The translations under genes were made by a program, and so were the position numbers. A stretch of 6,376 bases of DNA, taken from the NCBI GenBank assembly GCA_035272265.1, contig DATEQV010000224.1, positions 1-6,376 on the forward strand. Direction: 5' to 3'. Positions 1-6,280 of the stretch are shown here, piece by piece; position 1 is the first letter of the stretch; every line of letters begins with the position of its first letter. The stretch comes from Acidisphaera sp035272265 (GTDB lineage: Bacteria; Pseudomonadota; Alphaproteobacteria; Acetobacterales; Acetobacteraceae). Below the pieces are notes generated by a model. That model saw nothing but the letters and a program-made list of their open reading frames with translations. It had not been told where the DNA came from and did not search any database.

Positions 1-1520
1 GCGTTCGCGTCTTCCGGCCGCCGCTCCAGCCGCTGCTTGCGGGAGAACGCGAGCAGCTGGCGCGTCAGCGTGGCGGCGCGCTGCGCGGCACCCATCGCAC
101 TCGCCGCCCACTGGCGCGGGCGCCCGTCCGGCACGCTGTCGTGCAGCAGTTCGAGGTTGCCGGTGATCGCCGTCAGCAGGTTGTTGAAGTCGTGCGCGAC
201 CCCGCCCGCGAGCTGGCCGATCGCCTGCATCTTCTGCGCCTGCCGCAGCTCCTCTTCGAGCCGCGCCTGCTCGGTGATCTCGCGCGACGAGCCGATCAGC
301 CGCACCACGCGCCCCGCCGCGTCGCGCAGCGGCACGATCAGCACGTCGAACAGCCCCTCGCCGGCGGGATAGGGCATGCGCTCGGTGGTGCGGAACGGCG
401 CGCCGGGTCCGGCGCGCGAGGTCGCGGCCGCACGCAGCACGGAGCCGAGGCGCGACCACATCTCGGGCGGCATTGCGCCGGGCAGAAGCTTGCCGGCGAT
501 CTGCGCGTTGGTCAGGCCGATGCGCCGCTCGCCGAACGAGTTGTAGCCCTCGTGGACGAAGCTGCCGTCCGGCTCGACGCGGATGGTGAACAGGATGTCC
601 TCGACTGTGTCGCAGTAGCCGCGATAGCGCGCCTCGCTCTCGGCGAGCCGGGCGGTCGCTTCGCTCAACTCCAGCGTGCGCTCCGCAACGCGATGCTCAA
701 GCTGCTCGGCGAAGTCCTGCAGCGCCGCCTCGCGCGCCTTGCGCGCCGTGATGTCCAGGAAGGTGCCGTTGAGGCGCACCGGACGACCGGCCGGATCGAA
801 ACTCGCGGCGCCCTTGGCCTGCAGCCAGCGCACCTCGCCGGTCGCAGGATCGCGGATTCGGAAATCAACGTCGCACACGACGCGGAGCAACGGGTCCATC
901 GCGCGCGTGATCGCGGCGTCCACCCGGGCGCGATCGTCAGGCTCGATGCGGTCCAGGAAGGCCTTGGGGGTCACCCGCTCTTCTTGCGCGAAGCCCAGCA
1001 GGACGCGCGCGCGGGGCGAGAGCGTGCTGACGCGACGCCGCAGATCGCTGCTCCACAGGCCGAGCTCGCCCGCATCTACCGCAAGTCGCAAGGTCTCCTC
1101 GCTCGCCGACAGCGCGGCGGCGGCGGCAATGCGCGCGATCAGGCTGGCGCGCAGTGCCGCGCCGATCAGCGCCAGGAAGGCCGCCACCAGCGCGAACAAG
1201 GTCAGGTTGAAGGTCATCAGCTGCGGCGAGCTGTGCGCCCACAGCCCGGCCGCCGGCGTCAGCAGCTCCCAAGCGAGGATGCACCCCAGGGCGGCAAGCC
1301 CGGGACCCGCGCCGCAGAACGCCGCGGCAACCAGCACGGTCGGGTAGAAGAGCGCGAAGGTGAGCGCGCCCGGCACCAGCCGGTACAGCAGCTGCAGCAG
1401 CGCGATCGACGAGACCGCCAGTCCGACGCCGACCAGATAGCGCACCGGCCGGCTGACGGTGGCATCGAGGTCGCCGATCAGGCGAGTGATCCTGGGCAGT
1501 CCCCTGGGCAGTCCCTGCAT
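1..1520 (-). CDS. Membrane-bound PAS-domain sensor histidine kinase (5' part; C-terminus off the window)
   Basis: Translating the minus strand from the ATG at 1520 gives 506 uninterrupted residues and runs off the left edge. Residues about 27-128 form hydrophobic segments with the DUF4118 (KdpD-like) pattern, including ALFYPTVLVAAAFCGAGPG at about 56-74. A first PAS fold spans about 141-263 and ends in the usual FLDITARK. A coiled-coil-like linker follows (264-300), then a second PAS at about 295-420 ending SSREITEQ. The HisKA dimerisation domain begins near 420. Its H-box GGVAHDFNNLL puts the phosphorylated histidine at His443 (bases 192-194). The ATPase domain, and any receiver domain, would be beyond the edge; HDFNN kinases are often hybrid. 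The start is supported by AGGA at 1527-1530, 6 nt from the ATG. The signal sensed is unknown. It is transcribed divergently from the djlA-like gene. A long open frame on the opposite strand here is a GC-rich shadow. Confidence 0.93.
   Translation of the reverse strand, partial: MQGLPRGLPRITRLIGDLDATVSRPVRYLVGVGLAVSSIALLQLLYRLVPGALTFALFYPTVLVAAAFCGAGPGLAALGCILAWELLTPAAGLWAHSSPQLMTFNLTLFALVAAFLALIGAALRASLIARIAAAAALSASEETLRLAVDAGELGLWSSDLRRRVSTLSPRARVLLGFAQEERVTPKAFLDRIEPDDRARVDAAITRAMDPLLRVVCDVDFRIRDPATGEVRWLQAKGAASFDPAGRPVRLNGTFLDITARKAREAALQDFAEQLEHRVAERTLELSEATARLAESEARYRGYCDTVEDILFTIRVEPDGSFVHEGYNSFGERRIGLTNAQIAGKLLPGAMPPEMWSRLGSVLRAAATSRAGPGAPFRTTERMPYPAGEGLFDVLIVPLRDAAGRVVRLIGSSREITEQARLEEELRQAQKMQAIGQLAGGVAHDFNNLLTAITGNLELLHDSVPDGRPRQWAASAMGAAQRAATLTRQLLAFSRKQRLERRPEDAN
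1491..1514 (-). repeat. Perfect 12-bp tandem duplication in the kinase N-terminus
   Basis: CCTGGGCAGTCC occurs twice in immediate succession (1491-1502 and 1503-1514). On the coding (minus) strand each unit is four codons, so the protein begins MQ-GLPR-GLPR. It is in frame and lies just after the start codon, so it should be tolerated. It looks like a simple slippage duplication. Confidence 0.9.
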
Positions 1521-1687
1521 CCGGTGTCCTGAGCCGATCGGGCCGCACCGGAATGTGAGCTTGGTTAAGCCGTCTTCAATGCGGCTCTGCAACCGTCGCG
1601 CGCAAGTCCGCGCATTTTGCAAAAGCCCGCGCATTTTGGGCTGGCCCGCACATTTTGCGCCGGCGAACGGCGTGGTATCGGTGCGCG
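1521..1687. promoter_or_regulatory. Divergent intergenic/promoter region between kinase and djlA-like gene
   Basis: This 167-bp gap separates two divergent start codons, so it must hold both promoters or their 5' leaders. The stretch 1608-1664 has AT-rich CATTTTG blocks and is organised as three direct repeats, listed separately. A small inverted repeat, GCTT-GGTT-AAGC, sits at 1559-1570, and a 10-bp palindrome TTTTGCAAAA lies at 1615-1624 inside repeat 1. I could not assign convincing -35/-10 hexamers. The djlA-like start at 1688 lacks a clear Shine-Dalgarno sequence. Confidence 0.6.
1608..1664. repeat. Three direct repeats with exact 19-bp period (iteron-like operator candidate)
   Basis: The units are CCGCGCATTTTGCAAAAGC (1608-1626), CCGCGCATTTTGGGCTGGC (1627-1645) and CCGCACATTTTGCGCCGGC (1646-1664). 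The first 12 bases are identical except for one G/A change in unit 3, and all three units end in GC. The remaining positions vary, which suits a bound motif with free spacers better than a recent duplication. The array ends 23 bp before the ATG at 1688, where a repressor or activator of the plus-strand operon could act. It could equally serve the divergent kinase. The cognate regulator is unknown. Confidence 0.75.
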
Positions 1688-2482
1688 ATGGGCTATTGGG
1701 GCAAGTTGATCGGCGGGATGGCCGGCTTCGCGATGGGCGGGCCGTTCGGCGCCATCATGGGCGCGGCCATCGGCCATGCTGCCGACACCGGCGCGGCCAC
1801 CGCGTTCGACAGCATGAGCAGCGTGGGCTTCCACCCGTTCGGCTTCATGCATCCGGCGCGCATCGCAGCCCTGCTCGGCGGGCGCGATCAGCTGTTCGCG
1901 ATCGGCGCGGTCGTGCTGTCGGCCAAGCTTGCGAAGGCCGACGGTCCGGTGAAGCGCGTGGAGATCGACGCCTTCAAGCAGCAGTTCCGCGTGCCGCCGG
2001 AATCGGTGCGCGACGTCGGCCGCCTGTTCGACCAGGCGCGCGACAGCAACGAGGGCTTCGAGCCGTATGTCGACCAGCTCGGTGCCGCGTTTTCCGACAA
2101 TCGCGGGATGCTGGAGGACGTGCTCGCGGCACTGTTCAACATCGCCCGCGCCGACGGCCCGGTGAACCGCGCCGAGCACGCGTTCCTGCTGCGCTGCGCG
2201 AAAGGCTTCGGCCTGGACGAGCGTGCCTGGGACCGCGCGCGCGGCGCCTCGGCGCGGATGCCGTCCAACACCAGCGAGCCCGAGCCGTACGGCGTGCTGG
2301 GAATCGCGCGCAGTGCGACCAGCGAGGAGGTGCGCGCGCGCTGGAAGCAGCTGATGCGCGAGAACCATCCTGACAGCCTCGCTGCGCGCGGCGTGCCGGC
2401 GGAGTTCGTCGCGCGCGCCAACGAAAAGGTGGCGCTGATCAACGCCGCCTGGGACCGCATCAAGCGCGAGCGGGCGATCTAG
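1688..2482 (+). CDS. djlA: DjlA-like membrane co-chaperone (TerB domain + C-terminal J domain)
   Basis: The 264-residue protein has the DjlA architecture. A Gly/Ala-rich hydrophobic N-terminus (MGYWGKLIGG..., about 6-34) is a likely single membrane anchor. A TerB-type helical domain covers about 66-185, with two copies of the (A)KADGPVKRVE / ARADGPVNRAE signature at about 82-92 and 154-163. A J domain lies at about 199-262 with the DnaK-activating HPD at 227-229. It should stimulate the ATPase of DnaK at the membrane. E. coli DjlA similarly has an N-terminal membrane segment, a TerB-like middle and a C-terminal J domain. I chose ATG 1688 because the family begins MGYWGK. A TTG at 1655 would only add 11 unconserved residues. 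The stop is 5 bp before the amidase start, so the two are probably cotranscribed. The symbol is given by family and orthology to E. coli DjlA is not proven. Confidence 0.9.
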   Translation: MGYWGKLIGGMAGFAMGGPFGAIMGAAIGHAADTGAATAFDSMSSVGFHPFGFMHPARIAALLGGRDQLFAIGAVVLSAKLAKADGPVKRVEIDAFKQQFRVPPESVRDVGRLFDQARDSNEGFEPYVDQLGAAFSDNRGMLEDVLAALFNIARADGPVNRAEHAFLLRCAKGFGLDERAWDRARGASARMPSNTSEPEPYGVLGIARSATSEEVRARWKQLMRENHPDSLAARGVPAEFVARANEKVALINAAWDRIKRERAI

Positions 2483-2487
2483 CGCCG

Positions 2488-3213
2488 GTGGTGCGTCCGC
2501 GGATCGCCGCGCGCGACCTGCCGAGCCCCAACCACGACGCGCGTCCGGCGGATCAGCCGATCGACATGCTGATCCTGCACTACACGGGCATGCGCTCGGC
2601 CGCCGAGGCGATCGAGCGGCTGCGCGATCCCGCGCCGCCGACCCGCATCCCCGTCTCGTCGCACTACGTCGTCGAGGAGGACGGCACCGTCCGGCGCCTG
2701 GTGCCGGAGGAACGGCGCGCGTGGCACGCGGGCGTGAGCTACTGGCGCGGCCACCGCACGCTGAACGGCCGCTCGATAGGCATCGAGATCGTCAACCCCG
2801 GCCACGAGTTCGGCTACCGCCCGTTCCCGGCGATCCAGCTCGCCGCGGTGTGCGACCTCTGCCTGGACATCATCGACCGGCATCCGATCCCGCGGCGGAA
2901 CGTCGTCGGCCACAGCGACGTCGCCCCCGACCGCAAGCAGGATCCGGGCGAACTGTTTCCGTGGCAGGACTTCGCGGACAACGGCGTAGGCTTGTGGCCG
3001 GCCGGGCCGGCTGCGGGCGCCGGGCCGACGGATGCCGCGGACCTGTTGCGCGCGATCGGCTACGACGTGCCGCCGGACGCCGACGCGGGCGTGGGCGCGA
3101 TCGCGCTGACGGCGTTCCAGCGGCACTGGCGGCCGGAGCGCGTGGACGGCCAGGCCGATGCCGGAACGCTGGCGCAGCTGGCCGCGGTTGCCGCGGAGTG
3201 CGACCGGGGCTGA
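2488..3213 (+). CDS. N-acetylmuramoyl-L-alanine amidase (Amidase_2/AmpD-AmiD type) with peptidoglycan-binding domain
   Basis: The 241-residue zinc amidase should cleave the bond between MurNAc (or anhydroMurNAc) and L-Ala. The Amidase_2 domain covers about 25-160. Likely zinc ligands are His31 (LILHYTGM), His142 (VVGHSDVAPDRKQDPG) and Asp152. Catalytic partners are Glu100 (SIGIEIVN) and Lys150. The His-8-Lys-2-Asp spacing equals that of AmpD (His154/Lys162/Asp164). Residues about 183-234 form a PG_binding_1-like three-helix domain (FQRHWRPERVDGQADAGTL). No signal peptide or lipobox is visible at the N-terminus, which favours a cytoplasmic, AmpD-like recycling role, although the binding domain recalls periplasmic AmiD. 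The start is GTG: 2488 and 2491 are adjacent candidates, 5 or 8 bp after the djlA-like stop, with no strong Shine-Dalgarno, suggesting translational coupling. The exact paralogue (ampD or amiD) is left open. Confidence 0.92.
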   Translation: MVRPRIAARDLPSPNHDARPADQPIDMLILHYTGMRSAAEAIERLRDPAPPTRIPVSSHYVVEEDGTVRRLVPEERRAWHAGVSYWRGHRTLNGRSIGIEIVNPGHEFGYRPFPAIQLAAVCDLCLDIIDRHPIPRRNVVGHSDVAPDRKQDPGELFPWQDFADNGVGLWPAGPAAGAGPTDAADLLRAIGYDVPPDADAGVGAIALTAFQRHWRPERVDGQADAGTLAQLAAVAAECDRG

Positions 3214-3234
3214 CAGAAGCGCACGCGGCCAATG

Positions 3235-3240
3235 GGGGGA
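3235..3240 (+). promoter_or_regulatory. Shine-Dalgarno-like GGGGGA deciding the DUF2270 start
   Basis: This purine run is separated by 9 nt from the ATG at 3250. It lies inside the codons that would follow the alternative ATG at 3232, which favours the downstream start. Confidence 0.55.
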
Positions 3241-3249
3241 ACAACGACG

Positions 3250-3957
3250 ATGAACGATCGCGCCGACCAGTCGCATGCCGCGAGCTTCAATGCAGCCGAG
3301 ATCGGCGCGCTCGCGCACCTGTATCGCGGCGAGCTTTACCGCAGCACCGTCTGGCGAACGCGGCTCGATGCGACGACCAACTGGGCGGTCGTTTCCACCG
3401 GTCTCGCCTTGTCGCTCACCTTCAGCAGCGAGTCCGCGTCGCCTCTGCCGCTCGTGCTGGTGGGGCTGCTGGTCGCCGTATTCCTGAACATCGAAGCGCG
3501 GCGCTACCGCTTCTTCGACTTCTGGCGGGTCCGCGCGCACATCCTGGAGACCCAGTTCTTCGGCCCGGTGCTGCTCGGCCAGGGCGTCAACGTCGCCAAC
3601 GGCTGGAATCAGGTGCTGCATCAGGACTACGTGCGGCCGCGGCTGCACATCACCTATCTGGATGCGGTGGGACGCCGGCTGCGGAAGAACTACGCCTGGA
3701 TCTTCACCATCCAGGCGATCTCGTATTTCGGCAAGCTTCTGATCCATCCGACAGCGGTCGAAACCTTCGATCAGCTGCTCCACCGCGCGACCATCGGGCC
3801 GGTGCCGGGCGGCCTGGTACTGCTCGCCGGACTGGTGTTCCATTCGTCCTGGGCGGCATTGGCGATTCTGACTGTGCACGCCCGCCGGGGTAGAGGGCTG
3901 GTGCGCGCAAGCCCGACCGAGGATCGCGTGCTCGACCTGGCGCGGAAGGCAGCGTGA
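3250..3957 (+). CDS. DUF2270 family integral membrane protein of unknown function
   Basis: The 235-residue protein matches what I recall of DUF2270. It has a conserved N-terminal LYRGELYRSTVWRTRLDATT (about 24-43), two close hydrophobic segments (about 44-60 and 66-82), and an aromatic/basic stretch IEARRYRFFDFWRVRAHILE (81-100). A central soluble part includes FGPVLLGQG. C-terminal hydrophobic segments lie at about 148-166 and 184-210, and the tail is short and basic. No catalytic motif is evident and I assign no function. ATG 3250 is chosen because GGGGGA (3235-3240) lies 9 nt upstream; an in-frame ATG at 3232 would add six residues (MGGTTT) but lacks its own ribosome site. It starts 36 bp after the amidase stop on the same strand, so it is probably the third gene of that operon. 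Confidence 0.85.
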   Translation: MNDRADQSHAASFNAAEIGALAHLYRGELYRSTVWRTRLDATTNWAVVSTGLALSLTFSSESASPLPLVLVGLLVAVFLNIEARRYRFFDFWRVRAHILETQFFGPVLLGQGVNVANGWNQVLHQDYVRPRLHITYLDAVGRRLRKNYAWIFTIQAISYFGKLLIHPTAVETFDQLLHRATIGPVPGGLVLLAGLVFHSSWAALAILTVHARRGRGLVRASPTEDRVLDLARKAA

Positions 3958-4038
3958 ACCTGAGGTTCCCATTCCGAAGCCCGTCGAACATCGGACTCCA
4001 GACTGGGACACTCGGAAACCACACTTGGAGTGGCCTGC
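3958..4038. other. Convergent spacer without a clear terminator
   Basis: This 81-bp gap lies between the stop codons of the plus-strand DUF2270 gene and the minus-strand glycosyltransferase. A small hairpin GAACC-TGA-GGTTC (3956-3968) overlaps the DUF2270 stop, and ACTCCA (3995-4000) can pair with TGGAGT (4026-4031) across a 25-nt loop. Neither has a T-run, so I do not call an intrinsic terminator. Rho-dependent or read-through termination is possible. Confidence 0.5.
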
Positions 4039-5199
4039 TTAGGCGACCGGCGGATCCGAGAACGCATCCCAGAGCTGAAGGGTCGCCCGCAAATCAGGCT
4101 GGAACCGCCGTGCGGCTTCGATCACCGCGGCCTTGTGACGGTCACGGAATTCGGCCGCCGCCCGGCCGCCGATCCGGCGCCGCAAGGTCGGATGCATGTC
4201 GTTGAGGAAGGCCATCGACGATTTCATCAGGCCGAGCCGGACAAGCTGACACGAGTCCTCGTAGCGGACGCTGTTGGCGTCGGCGAGCGTCAGGTCCGGC
4301 CTGTCCGACGCCGTCTGCGCATATCGCGCGTAGCTGGCAGCGTGACTGCGGTCGCCGCGCGCCACCTCCGCCGTCACGAAGTCGGAAAAGTTCTGCATGT
4401 ACTTGAAATGAAGCAGAACGCCGGTGACGTCGGCCAGCCGGATCACCGAATGCGAGTGGGTCACAAGCTTGTAGGAGATGCCCCGACGCCAGCGGATGAG
4501 CGGTGTCTTGCGAAGCACCGCCACTACCTTGTCGTCGCTCTCCTCGGCGAAGACGCGGCGTCGCATCCCGCCGCGGATTCCGATCCGGGGAAAGCGCGTC
4601 GCGACGGTGGCGTCGTAGCCCGCCGGATCGAAGAGCGGAAACGCGGCGACCAGCGACCCGCCGGCCTGGTAGGTCGCGTCGGCGGGCGGCCCCCCCGGAT
4701 ACATGTCGAGCATCAGGGCAAACAGGCCCTCGTATCCGCAACGGTCGAAGTATCGAGACAGGTCGTGCAGGTCGAACCGCTCGACCGCGGGGAAGCAGAG
4801 AAACTCGTCGCCGTCGAGCGTCAGGCACCAATGGCCATGGCCGAACCGCTCGCGCAGCGCATCGGTCCACTGACGCCCGGCGTCGGTGTCGCGGAAGCTG
4901 GCGGCCGTGTAGAACGGCACGACATCAACCGCGCCGTTCAGGATCGCCGGCGTATCATCCGTCGAGTTGTTGTCGACGACGAAGAAGCGGTTCACGCCAA
5001 GCCTGCGGTAGTGATCCAGGAACGCCGGCAGCCGGACCGCTTCGTTTCGCATGGTGGCGAACACGAGAATGTCGCCGTCCTTCACCGGCTCGTAGCTCGA
5101 CGCCAGGGCTCTGACCGGCAGGTCTGCGAAGGCGCTGATCATGAGTGCCCCGACATCGCGTCCCGCTCGACGACGAAGTGCGTGGCGCGCGACCAGCAT
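4039..5199 (-). CDS. Glycosyltransferase family 2-like protein (Glyco_tranf_2_4 type)
   Basis: The 386-residue protein has the hallmarks of a GT-A-fold, family-2-like transferase. An N-terminal nucleotide-binding strand-loop ILVFATMRNEAVRLPAFLDH (about 44-63) is followed by LGVNRFFVVDNNSTDDT (about 68-84) and the metal-binding motif LDGDEFLCFP (DGD at 129-131). The C-terminal half (about 200-386) carries THSHS and VLLHFKYMQNFSDF. There are no membrane segments, so the enzyme is probably cytosolic and adds sugar to a surface glycan or glycoconjugate; donor and acceptor are unknown. The start is uncertain. ATG 5199 follows closely on an in-frame stop and has no Shine-Dalgarno, but gives the Arg-rich leader I associate with relatives. 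ATG 5142 (367 residues) has GGGG 5 nt upstream. It lies 72 bp (or 129 bp) behind the patatin gene on the same strand, so cotranscription is possible. A run of seven C (4690-4696) does not break the frame. Confidence 0.87.
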   Translation of the reverse strand: MLVARHALRRRAGRDVGALMISAFADLPVRALASSYEPVKDGDILVFATMRNEAVRLPAFLDHYRRLGVNRFFVVDNNSTDDTPAILNGAVDVVPFYTAASFRDTDAGRQWTDALRERFGHGHWCLTLDGDEFLCFPAVERFDLHDLSRYFDRCGYEGLFALMLDMYPGGPPADATYQAGGSLVAAFPLFDPAGYDATVATRFPRIGIRGGMRRRVFAEESDDKVVAVLRKTPLIRWRRGISYKLVTHSHSVIRLADVTGVLLHFKYMQNFSDFVTAEVARGDRSHAASYARYAQTASDRPDLTLADANSVRYEDSCQLVRLGLMKSSMAFLNDMHPTLRRRIGGRAAAEFRDRHKAAVIEAARRFQPDLRATLQLWDAFSDPPVA

Positions 5200-5271
5200 T
5201 CGCTACAGAACAGATACGGTCAAGCTGGGGCTCAGCGCCGGTGGTCGATGCCGCTGTCGCGGCGGCCGACC

Positions 5272-6159
5272 CTACGCCCGCACGTGCGGCTCGGCGCGGC
5301 GGCCGGCTTCGTACAGCGCGGTCAGCCGCGCCTCGCCCACCAGCATCTTGCTCGACATCGGCAGCGCGGCCAGCTCCGCCTCGTCGGCATACGTCACCAG
5401 CCGCACCGATTTCGGCAGCAACGCCAGCTCCGCCTCCAGCGCGGACATGCAGGCGATCTCGTTCAGGCGGTTGAAGATCTCGGTCGCACTGCGCGGCACC
5501 TGCGCGCGGCGCACCGGCAGCGCGCGCACCAGAACGATCTCGTCGGGCGGCGCGGGCCACAGCAGCGGCTGCAACGGCGGGTTGCGCGAATACGCGCCGT
5601 CCCAGAACGCGCGGTCGCCGATCTCCACCGGCGGAAAGACAAACGGCAGGCAGGCCGACGCGACCAGGATCTCCACGTCGATCGCCGCATTGTCGAACAG
5701 CACCGCCTGTCCGGTCTGCACGTCGGTCGCCGCCACCGTCAGGTGCGGCGCGGCCCACGCGTTCAGCAGGTCGCGCCGCACCACGCCCTCGAGCAGCTTG
5801 CGCAGCGGCGCGTGGCCGGACGGGTTGAGCAGCGTCGGGCTGAACAGCCGCATCGTCGCCTCGAACCCCTGCCACAGCATGTCGCTGCCCCACAGGAAGT
5901 CCCAGCCCCACAGCCACGGATGCAACGCCTGCGCGTGCGCCACCTTCATCCACAACTGGCGCATCGCCTTGCGCGCCGCCGGCACGCCGCCCTCTGCCAG
6001 GCCCTGCACCAGCACGGTGCCCAGGATCGCGCCCGACGACACGCCGGAGACGGCGACGATCTCGACGTCCTCCTCCAGCAACCGGTCGACCACGCCCCAG
6101 GTGAACGCCCCATGCGCGCCGCCGCCCTGCAAAGCCAGTGCAACCCGTCGTATCGTCAT
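5272..6159 (-). CDS. Patatin-like phospholipase family protein (RssA-type acyl hydrolase)
   Basis: The 295-residue protein is a Ser-Asp dyad lipid acyl hydrolase of the bacterial patatin family. The oxyanion-hole glycine loop LQGGGAHGAFTWGVVD spans about 10-25. The nucleophile elbow GVSSG (39-43) places the catalytic serine at Ser41 (bases 6037-6039). The second dyad residue is Asp187 in FWDGAYSRNPP. A Trp-rich segment (about 82-96) may form a lipid-facing lid. No signal peptide or transmembrane segment is seen, so it probably acts in the cytoplasm or at the inner membrane surface, releasing fatty acids from phospholipids or other esters. ATG 6159 is chosen because the conserved RRVALALQGGG begins directly after it; the upstream GGA at about 10 nt is a weak ribosome site. 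A glycosyltransferase follows 72 bp downstream. Functional assignment beyond hydrolase is inference. Confidence 0.93.
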   Translation of the reverse strand: MTIRRVALALQGGGAHGAFTWGVVDRLLEEDVEIVAVSGVSSGAILGTVLVQGLAEGGVPAARKAMRQLWMKVAHAQALHPWLWGWDFLWGSDMLWQGFEATMRLFSPTLLNPSGHAPLRKLLEGVVRRDLLNAWAAPHLTVAATDVQTGQAVLFDNAAIDVEILVASACLPFVFPPVEIGDRAFWDGAYSRNPPLQPLLWPAPPDEIVLVRALPVRRAQVPRSATEIFNRLNEIACMSALEAELALLPKSVRLVTYADEAELAALPMSSKMLVGEARLTALYEAGRRAEPHVRA

Positions 6160-6280
6160 CGTCGAAGCATCCAGAGACAGCGGGCGCGCGAGAGATCACG
6201 GAACCGGCAGGCGTGCAAGCAGGCGCGCCGCGCGCCAGCAGTTCTCAATGCGATTGAGTCGCGTTTGCGCGGGTATGGTC
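6160..6280. promoter_or_regulatory. Upstream region of the patatin gene
   Basis: These 121 non-coding bases separate the patatin start from the intron-like segment. They include a GC hairpin GGCGCG-CCG-CGCGCC (6222-6236) without a T-run and a double inverted repeat at 6244-6265, listed separately. The promoter of the patatin gene should lie here, on the minus strand, but I could not pick reliable hexamers. Confidence 0.5.
6244..6265. promoter_or_regulatory. Overlapping inverted repeats, possible Fur-family operator
   Basis: CTCAAT-GCG-ATTGAG (6244-6258) is a perfect 6-3-6 inverted repeat. Overlapping it, AATGCGA-TTGAG-TCGCGTT (6247-6265) is a 19-bp inverted repeat with 6 of 7 arm positions matched. 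Its length and its AATGCGA/TCGC(A)TT arms resemble Fur-type boxes seen in front of iron-uptake genes in some proteobacteria. It lies 85-106 bp upstream of the patatin ATG. Binding by a Fur-family regulator is inference from resemblance only. Confidence 0.35.

Noticed and set aside
141..1532. A 463-codon open frame on the plus strand opposite the sensor kinase
   Set aside because: Its product is an Arg/Gln/Gly-rich composition typical of antisense frames in GC-rich DNA, with no recognisable motif. The minus strand encodes clear DUF4118, PAS and HisKA domains here.
1642..1658. Sigma-54-like promoter TGGC...TTGC in the repeat array
   Set aside because: The GG-to-GC spacing is two bases too long for a -24/-12 promoter, and the match is explained by the direct repeats.
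2481..2492. 12-mer AGCGCCGGTGGT shared with 5234-5245
   Set aside because: There is a single isolated match between two unrelated gene borders. Neighbouring bases do not extend it, so chance in GC-rich DNA is the simplest explanation.
3956..4031. Intrinsic terminator between the converging genes
   Set aside because: The hairpins are short or have long loops and no T-run follows on either strand.
4690..4696. Run of seven C as a possible frameshift in the glycosyltransferase
   Set aside because: The reading frame continues through it with conserved-looking sequence on both sides, so there is no evidence of disruption.
4039..5199. Glycosyltransferase as a low-GC horizontally acquired island
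   Set aside because: Some stretches are lower in GC (33 of 60 at 4381-4440), but parts of the DUF2270 gene are equally low (32 of 60 at 3721-3780), so composition does not set it apart.
4955..6199. A 414-codon minus-strand open frame spanning the patatin gene and the glycosyltransferase start
   Set aside because: It runs in another frame across two well-supported genes and has low-complexity Arg/Ala/Gly content, so it is a shadow frame.
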